A stretch of 9,040 nt of DNA from Anaerolineales bacterium (GTDB lineage: Bacteria > Chloroflexota > Anaerolineae > Anaerolineales > UBA6663). The position numbers were made by a program, and so were the translations under genes. The notes below the pieces were generated by a model. That model was not told the origin of the DNA. It did not search any database and saw only the letters and a list, made by a program, of their open reading frames with translations. Position 1 is the stretch's first letter. Every line of letters begins with the position of its first letter. This document shows, in pieces, positions 1 through 6,522 of this stretch. The stretch lies in the NCBI GenBank assembly GCA_016789165.1, contig JAEURL010000182.1:1-9040 (forward strand), read 5' to 3'.

Positions 1-366
1 GTTGACGGCCACCGCGAAGGGCAGCAGGCCCTCGCTCACCACCGTCCAGCGCGCGGTGGCCAGCGCGATCAGCACGCCCAGCAGGCTGCCCAGCAGGAAG
101 CCGCCGGCCGCCTCGCGCAGGGTGAACAGGCCGGCCGCGAAGACCACCGGGAACTCGCGCGCGAAGGTGACGGCGATGACGCTCGGCTTGGGCAGCAGGA
201 AACTCTCCACCCGGAAGGCCGTGACCCCGAGCTCCCAGGCCGCCAGCGCGCCCAGGAACAGCAGGACCGCCGGCAGCGAGCGCCGGACGGCCGTGGTCCA
301 GCGGCCGGCGCCGGAGGCCAGAAACTCCTGCTCGAGGACGGGAGGCAGATCGGTGACGCGCGTCAT
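1..366 (-). CDS. ABC transporter permease, NitT/TauT (SsuC-like) type, 3'-truncated by window edge
   Basis: The first 122 codons of an inner-membrane permease are visible; the reading frame is open to the window edge, so the C-terminal part with the EAA loop is missing. The ATG lies 11 bp after the stop of the upstream ATPase gene, in the same operon. A hydrophobic helix spans about residues 31-49. It is followed by the loop LLPKPSVIAV (57-66), matching the 'LPSP..V' stretch of NitT/TauT permeases, and then by TLREAAGGFLLGSLLGV (82-98), the family's first core helix. By family it would form the membrane channel with the permease at 1186-2097 around the shared ATPase. No Shine-Dalgarno is visible, so translational coupling is likely. 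The family is clear; the substrate is not readable from this fragment. Confidence 0.87.
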   Translation of the reverse strand, partial: MTRVTDLPPVLEQEFLASGAGRWTTAVRRSLPAVLLFLGALAAWELGVTAFRVESFLLPKPSVIAVTFAREFPVVFAAGLFTLREAAGGFLLGSLLGVLIALATARWTVVSEGLLPFAVAVN

Positions 367-377
367 GGCGGGTCGGC

Positions 378-1175
378 TCAGGCGGAGGGGGTGCGGACCT
401 CGTCCTGGCGCAGGCGCTCGCGGACTTCGGTGATCTTCTCGAAGAAGCGCGGGTGCTCGCGCGTCTCAAAGCCGCGCGGCTGCGGCAGATCGATCTCCAC
501 CACGCCGGAGATGCGCCCCGGCCGGGCCGACATCACCACCACGCGCGTCGAGAGGAAGACCGCCTCCGGGATGCTGTGGGTGACGAAGATCACGGTCTTG
601 CCGGTCTGGCTCCATAGCCGCAGCACCTCCAGCTGCAGGCGCTCGCGCGTCATCTCGTCCAGCGCCCCAAAGGGCTCGTCCATCAGCAGGATGGAGGGCT
701 CGAAGGCCAGGGCGCGGGCGATGGCCACCCGCTGCTGCATGCCGCCCGAGAGCTGCCAGGGATAGTGGCGGGCGAACTCCTCCAGCTGCACCAGGCGCAG
801 CATCTCACGGGCGCGCGCCTCACGCTTGGCGGCCGGCCAGCCCAGGACCTCCAGCGGCAGCTGGACGTTGTGGCTGATGGTGCGCCAATCATAGAGCGTG
901 GCCTGCTGGAAGACCATGCCGTACTCGCGGTTCAGGCGCGCCTGCGGCGCCGGCTTGCCGTTCACCAGCACCGTCCCCGCGCTGGGCGCGATCAGGTCGC
1001 CCACCAGCCGCAGCAGCGTGCTTTTGCCGCAGCCGGACGGCCCGATCAGGCTGATGAACTCGCCCGGCTGGATCTCCAGGTTGATGTCGTCCAGCGCCTT
1101 CACCCGGTCGCGGGCGCGCTCGTTGAAGACCTTGCTGACGCTGCGGAAGGTGACGGCGGGTTGGGCGGTGGACAT
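378..1175 (-). CDS. ABC transporter ATP-binding protein, NitT/TauT (SsuB/TauB-like) family
   Basis: A 265-residue cytoplasmic ATPase that would power uptake through the two flanking permeases. All nucleotide-binding motifs are intact: Walker A GPSGCGKST (45-53), Q-loop Gln90, signature LSGGMQQR (142-149), Walker B ILLMDEP (162-168), D-loop ALD (171-173) and switch His200. The sequence around the Q-loop (YGMVFQQATLYDWRTI) and the C-terminal 'SARPGRI' segment are typical of the nitrate/sulfonate/taurine/HMP-type importers. Length is normal for the family. The gene sits 10 bp after the stop of the first permease gene and 11 bp before the second permease, so one ATPase serves two different permeases. 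No substrate-binding protein is present in the window; it would be expected further along the operon, beyond position 1. The start has no clear ribosome binding site, which suggests coupling to the upstream stop. Confidence 0.95.
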   Translation of the reverse strand: MSTAQPAVTFRSVSKVFNERARDRVKALDDINLEIQPGEFISLIGPSGCGKSTLLRLVGDLIAPSAGTVLVNGKPAPQARLNREYGMVFQQATLYDWRTISHNVQLPLEVLGWPAAKREARAREMLRLVQLEEFARHYPWQLSGGMQQRVAIARALAFEPSILLMDEPFGALDEMTRERLQLEVLRLWSQTGKTVIFVTHSIPEAVFLSTRVVVMSARPGRISGVVEIDLPQPRGFETREHPRFFEKITEVRERLRQDEVRTPSA

Positions 1176-1185
1176 GGGGCGGGCT

Positions 1186-2097
1186 TTATTCCAGCCGGCG
1201 CTGGGCCGGCAGCACCAGGCGCTCCACCAGCATCACCAAGACTACGAAGGTCAGGCCCAGCAGCGCCGAGAACAGGATCGCGGCGTACAGCTTCTCGGGG
1301 CCGGTGATGTAGTAGTAGCTGAAAGTCAACAGGGCGCGGCCCAACCCGTCCGGGATGCCGGACGGCAGCTCGCCCACGATGGCGCCGATGACGCTGACCG
1401 AGGCCGAGATCTTCAGGGCCGTGAACAGGTACGGCAGGGCGGCCGGCAGGCGCAGCTTCCACAAGATCTGCCGGCGCGTGGCGGCGTAGGAGCGCATCAG
1501 CTCCAGGGCCGTCGGCTCGGGCGAGTTGAGGCCGCGCAGGGTGTTAATGGCCACCGGGAAGAACGTCAGATAGGCCGAGATGATGGTGACGGAGGCCCAG
1601 GCCGGCCAGCCCAGCCGGCTGCCCCAGATGACGACCATGGGCGCGATGGCCAGCAGCGGCACGGTCTGCGAGGCCACCACGTACGGCATCAGGCCGCGCT
1701 CCAGCAGCGGCGAGTGCACGAAGACCACGCCCAGCAGGAACCCCACCAGGCTGCCAACCACGAAGCCGGCCAGAGCTTCGCGCCAGGTGAAGAGCGCGGC
1801 CTCCAGCAGGATCTGCCAGAGCAGCTGCTCGGCGCCGCGCCGCGCCGGCTGGAAGAGCACGCCCACAATGGTCCAGACGTGCGGCATGGATTTGTCGTCC
1901 GCGCGCACCGGCAGCGGCAAAGCCGTGAACGGGATCAGGCCGCCGGTGGCCGCGCCCAGCGCCTTGTAGCCCTCCCAGGCCCCGACCAGGACGAGCAGGA
2001 TCAGCAGCACCGACCCCGCGCGCCGGACGGCCGGCCACCAGCCGGGCAGGCCGGGCACGGCGGTCGGCTGAGTTTCAAGCGGCTGGGCTACCGTCAT
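1186..2097 (-). CDS. ABC transporter permease, NitT/TauT (SsuC-like) type
   Basis: A complete 303-residue integral-membrane permease. A cytoplasmic N-terminus (1-26) is followed by a membrane helix at about 27-43. A longer-than-usual periplasmic segment (about 50-95) comes next, then the core helices from about residue 100 onward. The cytoplasmic EAA coupling loop, which docks on the ATPase, lies at about 198-222 (ELMRSYAATRRQILWKLRLP) and is followed by the family-typical LKISASVSVIGAIVGE (228-243). SQTVPLLAIAPMVVIWG (143-159) is also characteristic. The gene lies 30 bp downstream of carbamate kinase and 10 bp upstream of the ATPase. A weak GAGTG-like ribosome binding site precedes the ATG. 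Together with the other permease it would form a heterodimeric channel. By family the substrate is an organic anion or small heterocycle (sulfonate, taurine, pyrimidine-like); the sequence alone does not decide. Confidence 0.92.
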   Translation of the reverse strand: MTVAQPLETQPTAVPGLPGWWPAVRRAGSVLLILLVLVGAWEGYKALGAATGGLIPFTALPLPVRADDKSMPHVWTIVGVLFQPARRGAEQLLWQILLEAALFTWREALAGFVVGSLVGFLLGVVFVHSPLLERGLMPYVVASQTVPLLAIAPMVVIWGSRLGWPAWASVTIISAYLTFFPVAINTLRGLNSPEPTALELMRSYAATRRQILWKLRLPAALPYLFTALKISASVSVIGAIVGELPSGIPDGLGRALLTFSYYYITGPEKLYAAILFSALLGLTFVVLVMLVERLVLPAQRRLE

Positions 2098-2127
2098 CCG
2101 TCACTCGGGAATGTGAATGCGGCAGGG

Positions 2128-3069
2128 TCAGGGCACCAACCACGTCCCGGTCTCGCCCTTCAGCGCCCGCCCCAAGTTCTCGGGATTGCTGATCACGGCG
2201 GACTGGCCGCCGCGTTCCAGGAACGAGATGCAGGCTTCGATCTTGGGGCCCATGCTGCCCTTGTGGAAGTGGCCCTCCGCCTGGTAACGCTTGGCGTCCG
2301 CCAGGGTCAGGCGATCCAGCCATTGCTGATCGGGTTTATTGTAATTGATGGCGACTTTTTCGACAGCGGTAGAGATCACGAAAACATCGGCCCGGATACT
2401 GTTCGCCAGGAGCGCCGAGGCGTAGTCCTTGTCGATCACGGCCTCCGTGCCGATCAGGTCCCCGCGCTCGTTCCGGACCACCGGAATGCCGCCGCCGCCC
2501 ACGGCGATGACAGTGAAGTTGTGTTTGATCAGGTGCTCGATGGCGTCGCGCTCGACGATGGCCTGCGGCTTGGGCGAGGCCACCACGCGCCGCCAGCCGC
2601 GGCCGGCATCCTCCACCATCGCCCAATGTTCCTTTTCGATCTTGACCCGCGCGTCGGCCTCACTCATGAAGGAGCCGATCGGTTTGCTCGGCTTCTGGAA
2701 GGCCGGGTCGTTCTGATCCACCAGCACCTGCGTGACCACGGTGACGGCCTGGTTGGACAGGCCGCGCGTCTTGAACTCGTTGTGCAGGGCTTTCTGGAAC
2801 ATGTAGCCGATGGCGCCCTGCGTATCGGCGCCGCACGAGTCGAGCGGGACCTCATGCAGCTCGTGGCGCGACAGCTCCGAGCGGCGCAGGATGAAGCCCA
2901 CCTGCGGGCCGTTGCCGTGGGTGACCACCACGTTCCAGCCGGCCTGGATCAGGTCGGCGATGTGGTGCATGGACGCGCAGGCGGCATCGTACTGGTCCTG
3001 CACGCTCTTGCGTTTTTCGTCTTTGATCAGGGAGTTGCCTCCCACAGCGACGACAGCGAGCTGGGTCAC
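2128..3069 (-). CDS. arcC: Carbamate kinase
   Basis: A 313-residue cytoplasmic amino-acid-kinase-fold enzyme that interconverts carbamoyl phosphate + ADP and carbamate + ATP; in catabolic clusters it makes ATP from carbamoyl phosphate. Family motifs are present in order: VAVGGNSL (7-14, usually GGNAL), HGNGPQVG (51-58), VTQVLVDQNDPAF (112-124), KPIG (129-132), VVASPKP (162-168), GGGGIPV (191-197), VIDKDYASALLA (211-222), GSMGPKIEA (271-279) and C-terminal GTW (308-310). The length equals that of normal ArcC. The start is GTG, chosen because the protein begins directly with the family's first strand and a strong AAGGAG lies 8 nt upstream (3078-3083). It is the first gene of an operon with a NitT/TauT importer, not with arginine deiminase genes, so the carbamoyl phosphate probably comes from another ureido compound. 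The enzyme family is secure; the pathway is inferred. Confidence 0.96.
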   Translation of the reverse strand: MTQLAVVAVGGNSLIKDEKRKSVQDQYDAACASMHHIADLIQAGWNVVVTHGNGPQVGFILRRSELSRHELHEVPLDSCGADTQGAIGYMFQKALHNEFKTRGLSNQAVTVVTQVLVDQNDPAFQKPSKPIGSFMSEADARVKIEKEHWAMVEDAGRGWRRVVASPKPQAIVERDAIEHLIKHNFTVIAVGGGGIPVVRNERGDLIGTEAVIDKDYASALLANSIRADVFVISTAVEKVAINYNKPDQQWLDRLTLADAKRYQAEGHFHKGSMGPKIEACISFLERGGQSAVISNPENLGRALKGETGTWLVP

Positions 3070-3208
3070 GGGCAGATCTCCTTATGAGAGAGCGGCCGGC
3101 GTCCGCGCTGGAGCAGGCCAGGCTGGCCGCCGGGCGGAGGGCGCCAGCCGCAACAGCCGGGGAGCTGGCGGCGGCGCGGTGAGCAGACGGTATCGGGCGT
3201 TTAGGGAA

Positions 3209-3237
3209 TTGTGCGCGAATCGTTTATATACTATTAT
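3209..3237 (+). promoter_or_regulatory. Weaker divergent promoter for the XRE-cupin regulator
   Basis: TTGTGC (3209-3214) and TATTAT (3232-3237) are 17 bp apart on the plus strand; the -10 matches consensus at five of six bases and the -35 at only three. The element overlaps the opposing arcC promoter almost completely, so the two RNA polymerase sites should exclude each other. The transcript leader to the ATG at 3329 would be about 85 nt. Confidence 0.45.
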
Positions 3238-3251
3238 CATTTGCGAGTCAA
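3223..3251 (-). promoter_or_regulatory. Sigma70-type promoter for the arcC-ABC transporter operon
   Basis: Read on the minus strand, TTGACT (3246-3251) and TATAAA (3223-3228) are separated by exactly 17 bp, a near-consensus vegetative promoter inside an AT-rich island of otherwise GC-rich DNA. Transcription would begin near 3216, leaving a leader of about 146 nt before the arcC GTG. The leader is GC-rich and contains small inverted repeats, for example GGCCA-GGC-TGGCC at 3116-3128. I see no convincing riboswitch or attenuator in it. Confidence 0.72.
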
Positions 3252-3319
3252 CAGAAAAGATACAAAGCCGCGAAAAATCAACTGCTTGTACAGGTCGGAA
3301 CAATCCTGGGGAGCGGCCG

Positions 3320-3324
3320 GGAGG
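3320..3324 (+). promoter_or_regulatory. Ribosome binding site of the XRE-cupin regulator
   Basis: GGAGG ends 4 nt before the ATG at 3329, a short but usable spacing. It fixes the start: the open frame continues far upstream (to about 2810), but protein similarity and this site both support beginning at 3329. Confidence 0.6.
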
Positions 3325-3328
3325 TCTC

Positions 3329-3868
3329 ATGGCGCTTGGGGAGCGGATCAAACAGCGACGCAAAGAGCTGAAGCTCAGCCTACGGCAACTGGCGGAGCGG
3401 GTGGAGCTGACCGCCAGCTTTCTCAGCAAGATCGAGCTGGGGCAAAGCAGCCCGTCCATCGACTCGCTGCGCAAGATCAGCCAGGTGCTGGATGTGCCGA
3501 TCTTCTACTTTCTGGTGGACGAGGCCGCCCGCAGCCCGGTGGTGCGCGCCAACCAGCGTCTCAAACTGCGCCGGCCCAATTCGAACCTGATCTTCGAACT
3601 GCTCACGCCGGACCTCACCCGCCGGATGGAAGCCTTCTTGTTTGAGCAGGAGCCGGGCGGCGGCAACTACGCCAACCCGCCGGCCCAGTATACGGAGGAG
3701 CTGATCTACGTGCTCAGCGGCCAGCTGGAGGTGGAGCTGCTCCAGGGCACGTACGAGCTGGCCGCCGGCGACACGATCTACTTTGAGGGCCCTTCCCTGC
3801 GCGGGCTGAAAGCCGTCGGCACCGAGACCATGCGCCTGCTGGCCGTGGTCACCCCGCCCGTGCTCTGA
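3329..3868 (+). CDS. XRE-family transcriptional regulator with C-terminal cupin domain
   Basis: A 179-residue DNA-binding regulator. Residues about 5-62 form a Cro/C1-type helix-turn-helix (LGERIKQRRKELKLSLRQLA ... LTASFLSKIELGQSSPSIDSL), and residues about 98-176 form a small beta-barrel cupin (EELIYVLSGQLEVELLQG ... ELAAGDTIYF) that would sense a small molecule. This architecture is common among regulators of amine, amino-acid and nucleobase catabolism. Compared with many XRE-cupin proteins, the usual His residues are absent: the pre-EE position reads AQYTEE, and the 'pHr' position reads SLRG. Ligand binding is therefore probably metal-independent. The gene diverges from the arcC-transporter operon with overlapping promoters and lies 73 bp upstream of the lyase gene. 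It is thus the likely local regulator of both, and possibly of itself. The domain calls are firm; the effector is unknown. Confidence 0.92.
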   Translation: MALGERIKQRRKELKLSLRQLAERVELTASFLSKIELGQSSPSIDSLRKISQVLDVPIFYFLVDEAARSPVVRANQRLKLRRPNSNLIFELLTPDLTRRMEAFLFEQEPGGGNYANPPAQYTEELIYVLSGQLEVELLQGTYELAAGDTIYFEGPSLRGLKAVGTETMRLLAVVTPPVL

Positions 3869-3941
3869 ACCTCACCATCACTAGCCGGCCCTGAGCGATC
3901 AGCCCGCGGCCCACCTGGTTCCTGATCCCCTTCCCGCCCCC

Positions 3942-5285
3942 ATGTCCACACGCTTCGAATCAGATCTCCTCGGCCCGGTGGCGGTGCCGGCCGCAGCCCT
4001 GCACGGCGCCCGCACCCAGCGCGCCCTGGTGAGTTTCCCGCTCGGCCAGCAGCGGCCCCTCGGCAGCTACGCCACGCTGGTGGAGGCCCTGCTGCAGATC
4101 AAACTGGCGGCCGCCCGCGTGAACGGCCGGCTGGGTTTCCTGCCGGCCGCCAAGGCGGAGGCCATCGCCGCGGCCGCCGCCGGCCTGCTGGCCCAGCCGC
4201 GCCCCGAGCTCTTCCCCGTGCACGCCCTGCACGGCGGCGGCGGGGTCTCGGCCAACATGAACGTGAACGAGGTGCTGGCCAACCTGGCCGAGGAGCGCCT
4301 GGGCGGCCGGCGCGGCGAGTACCGGCTGATCCATCCCAACGACCACGTCAACCTCAATCAGTCCACCAACGACGTCTACCCCAGCGCCGGCCGGCTGGCC
4401 GTGTTGGCCCAGTGGCGGCGCCTGGACCCCGGGCTGGCGCGCTTGAGCGCGGCCTTTGCGGCCAAGGCCGAGGAGTTTCAGGAGGCCCGCCGGCTCTCGC
4501 GCACCTGTCTGCAGGACGCGGTGGAGATCACGTTCTTCGATTTCTTCCAGGGCTACGTGGGCGGCCTGGAGCGCGGCCGCGAACGGCTGGCCAGCGCCGT
4601 GGACCGCCTGCACGCCGTCAACCTGGGCGGCACCATTGTCGGCCGGCCCAGCGATGTGCCGGCCGAGTACTTCGCGCAGATCATCCCCGAACTGCAGGCC
4701 GTGACCGGCGACGCGCGCCTCGAGCGCGCCGCCAACCTGTTCGACGCCTTCCAGAATCCGGATGATCTGGCGGCCGCCTCCGCCGCGCTGGACCTGCTGG
4801 CGCGCAGCTTGATCAAGCAGGCCCAGGACCTGCGCCAGCTCAGTTCAGGGCCGGAGGCCGGCCTGGGCGAGGTGGTGCTGCCGGCCGTCCAGCCGGGCTC
4901 GTCGATCATGCCCGGCAAGATCAACCCGACCATCCCCGAGTTCGTGATCCAGCTGGCGTTCAAGGTCATCGGCCTGCACGCCATGTGCGCGGCCGGCGTC
5001 AACCACGGCGAGCTGGACCTGAACATTTGGGAGAGCAGCATGATCTGCGCCGTGCTGGAGGCCCTGGAATTGCTCGAAGCGGCGGCCGACGTTTTCACCG
5101 AGCAGTGCGTCCTGGGCCTGAGCATCAACCGGGAGCGCAACGCCCGCAACGCCGACACCCTCATCCCGCTCCTTACCCGCCTGTCCCTGAAGTACGGTTA
5201 TTCCACTGTCACGGCCATCTGCAAAGAAGCGCGCGGTGATAACCTGCTGCTCCGGGAACTGCTCGCCGCCCGCCTCGGCGAATAG
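3942..5285 (+). CDS. Aspartase/fumarase-superfamily lyase (aspartate ammonia-lyase-like)
   Basis: A 447-residue cytoplasmic, probably tetrameric lyase of the family that eliminates an amine, water or similar group from a succinyl-type substrate to give fumarate. Aspartase-like landmarks are: FESDLLGPVAVPAAALHGARTQRA at the N-terminus (5-28), ANMNVNEVLAN (104-114), HPNDHVNLNQSTND (131-144), TCLQDAVEITFFDF (188-201) and the mobile catalytic loop GSSIMPGKINP (319-329) with the general-base Ser, Lys326 and Asn328. ELDLNIWESSMI (357-368) is the C-terminal family segment. Length is slightly below the usual 460-475. Oddities: the position after Thr188 is Cys189 where characterised members have His or Gln, the following P-x-T-x-G-Q-E-F stretch is altered, and the region after LGGT reads GRPSDVP. 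A substrate other than aspartate is therefore quite possible. The ATG aligns with family N-termini, although the preceding bases are pyrimidine-rich without a Shine-Dalgarno. It probably shares the upstream regulator's transcript. Confidence 0.85.
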   Translation: MSTRFESDLLGPVAVPAAALHGARTQRALVSFPLGQQRPLGSYATLVEALLQIKLAAARVNGRLGFLPAAKAEAIAAAAAGLLAQPRPELFPVHALHGGGGVSANMNVNEVLANLAEERLGGRRGEYRLIHPNDHVNLNQSTNDVYPSAGRLAVLAQWRRLDPGLARLSAAFAAKAEEFQEARRLSRTCLQDAVEITFFDFFQGYVGGLERGRERLASAVDRLHAVNLGGTIVGRPSDVPAEYFAQIIPELQAVTGDARLERAANLFDAFQNPDDLAAASAALDLLARSLIKQAQDLRQLSSGPEAGLGEVVLPAVQPGSSIMPGKINPTIPEFVIQLAFKVIGLHAMCAAGVNHGELDLNIWESSMICAVLEALELLEAAADVFTEQCVLGLSINRERNARNADTLIPLLTRLSLKYGYSTVTAICKEARGDNLLLRELLAARLGE

Positions 5286-5325
5286 GCCCGCCCCGCTCAG
5301 GCCAGGTCGTTCGGCCGGCTGCGGC

Positions 5326-5331
5326 TAGAAT
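5326..5331 (+). promoter_or_regulatory. -10 element for a probable leaderless transcript
   Basis: TAGAAT (five of six bases of TATAAT) ends 6 nt before the ATG at 5338, which places the expected transcription start on the ATG itself. There is no Shine-Dalgarno and no good -35 sequence. This TANNNT-N6-ATG arrangement is the one seen in leaderless mRNAs of several high-GC phyla. Confidence 0.5.
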
Positions 5332-5337
5332 AGACGC

Positions 5338-5868
5338 ATGCCGCCCGTTAGCCTGGCCCTGGCCGAGCTCGACGCCGCACTGAAGCAATTGTGGGAGACC
5401 CTGGCCTGGCCGCCAGCGGCGGCCGGCGCGGGCGGGCCGCCCGTAGCCTGGCGCGCGGCCTACACCCCGCTGCTGCCGGCCGATTGGCCGCCCGGCGCAG
5501 CCACGGCCTGGGTCCGCTACGGTTTCGCCTACGGCCAGGAGGTGAGTCTGCGGGACGGGGCGCGGGTGGCCCGGCCGTGGGTCCGCGTTGAAATCCAGGG
5601 GGACCAGGCCCGGCTGACGGCCCTGCGGACAGCGCTGGAGCCCTGCGCCGTGCAGGGCGTTCGGCCGTTGAGGGCCGCCGAACTGGCTCGGCTGCAGGCC
5701 GGCGCCGAGGCGGAGGGCTACGCCCGCGGCCTGCGCGGGCTGCCGCAGCCGCCGGGGACGGATCAATTCAGGGCGTATTACCGGCTGTGGGCGGCGCTCA
5801 ACGGGGCGGTGGTGCCGGCGCTGCCGCCCGAGCACACCCCATTCTTTCAGTGGCTGGAGGCGCCGTGA
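5338..5868 (+). CDS. Hypothetical protein, 176 aa, no recognised family
   Basis: I do not recognise this protein. It is soluble-looking, with no signal peptide or membrane helix, and rich in Ala, Pro and Arg. An N-terminal helix (about 4-23) is followed by a Pro/Ala/Gly-rich linker (25-36). A probable beta-rich part with YGFAYGQEVSL (61-71) and RPWVRVEI (79-86) follows, then helical segments at about 88-100 and 112-131. The C-terminus is aromatic: FRAYYRLWAALNG (144-156) and TPFFQWLEAP (167-176). There is a single cysteine (103). Support for a real gene: third-position GC bias like the neighbours, a -10 box immediately before the ATG, and an end that stops 6 bp short of the converging response-regulator stop. 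It stands alone between the lyase and the two-component operon. It has no informative operon partner, and function is not inferred. Confidence 0.7.
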   Translation: MPPVSLALAELDAALKQLWETLAWPPAAAGAGGPPVAWRAAYTPLLPADWPPGAATAWVRYGFAYGQEVSLRDGARVARPWVRVEIQGDQARLTALRTALEPCAVQGVRPLRAAELARLQAGAEAEGYARGLRGLPQPPGTDQFRAYYRLWAALNGAVVPALPPEHTPFFQWLEAP

Positions 5869-5874
5869 TGGGGC

Positions 5875-6522
5875 TCAGGCCTGGATGATGCCCTTGCGGA
5901 TGGCGTATTTCACCAGGTCGGCGCGCGAGTGCAGGTTGAGCTTGCGCATGATGTTCTCGCGGTGCCGGCCCACGGTCTTGGGGCTGATCACCAGGGCCTC
6001 GGCGATGTCGTGGGTGTTGGCGCCTTCGGCCAGATAGGCCAGCACCTCGCGCTCGCGTTCGGTCAGCTCTTCGGCGAAGGACGCCGAGTTGTCATGGTTG
6101 GCGGAGAGGTAATCCCGCACCAGCAGCTTGGCCAGCGAGGGGTAGAGGTAGATCCCGCCAGACGCGGCGGTGCGCACGGCCGTCAGCAATTCCTCGGGCG
6201 CCGCCCGCTTGGGCACGTAGCCGCTGGCGCCAGCCTGCAGCATCTGAAAGAAGTACTCTTCGTCCTCGTGGATGGTGAGCGCCACCACGGCCGTCGCCGG
6301 CAGGTCGGCCTTCAGGGCGCGCGTCACCTCGATGCCGGAGTGGTCCGGCAAGCCAATATCCATCAGGACCACGTCCGGCGCAGTGGCGTGAGCCACGGCC
6401 AGGGCCTCTTCGCCGCTGCCGGCCTCGCCCACAATATCCACGTCCGGTTCGCTGGCCAGCAGCATCCGCAGGCCGGAGCGCACCACCGCATGGTCGTCCA
6501 CCAACACCAGCCGAATACTCAC
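5875..6522 (-). CDS. NarL/FixJ-family response regulator
   Basis: A 215-residue transcription factor controlled by phosphorylation. The receiver domain (about 3-120) has the acidic pocket Asp9/Asp10, phosphoacceptor Asp55 in VVLMDIGLPD, Thr83 and Lys105. A linker is followed by a LuxR-type helix-turn-helix (about 152-213: LTEREREVLAYLAEG ... ISPKTVGRHRENIMRKLNL). All residues needed for phosphorylation are present. The start is GTG and overlaps the stop of the upstream histidine kinase by 4 bp (GTGA), giving translational coupling and near-certain pairing with that kinase. It ends 6 bp from the converging gene that ends at 5868, with no room for a conventional terminator between them. DNA targets are unknown. 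Confidence 0.95.
   Translation of the reverse strand: MSIRLVLVDDHAVVRSGLRMLLASEPDVDIVGEAGSGEEALAVAHATAPDVVLMDIGLPDHSGIEVTRALKADLPATAVVALTIHEDEEYFFQMLQAGASGYVPKRAAPEELLTAVRTAASGGIYLYPSLAKLLVRDYLSANHDNSASFAEELTEREREVLAYLAEGANTHDIAEALVISPKTVGRHRENIMRKLNLHSRADLVKYAIRKGIIQA

Noticed and set aside
898..3087. A 729-codon plus-strand open frame opposite carbamate kinase, permease and ATPase
   Set aside because: It is antisense to three genes with complete family motifs. Its translation is low-complexity, rich in Gln, Arg, Gly, His and Ala, as expected from the shadow frame of high-GC coding DNA.
2810..3328. N-terminal extension of the XRE-cupin gene to an upstream ATG
   Set aside because: The extension would cross the arcC start and the divergent promoters. 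The helix-turn-helix begins right after the ATG at 3329, which has its own GGAGG.
3960..4613. Minus-strand open frame across the lyase gene
   Set aside because: Shadow of the lyase; no recognisable domain, no ribosome binding site, composition typical of antisense GC-rich frames.
5286..5337. Possible terminator after the lyase gene
   Set aside because: Only short GC-rich inverted repeats around 5300-5322 and no T run; not supportable as an intrinsic terminator.
5865..5880. Bidirectional terminator between the converging genes
   Set aside because: The stops are 6 bp apart and no stem-loop with a T tract is visible at or near the junction.
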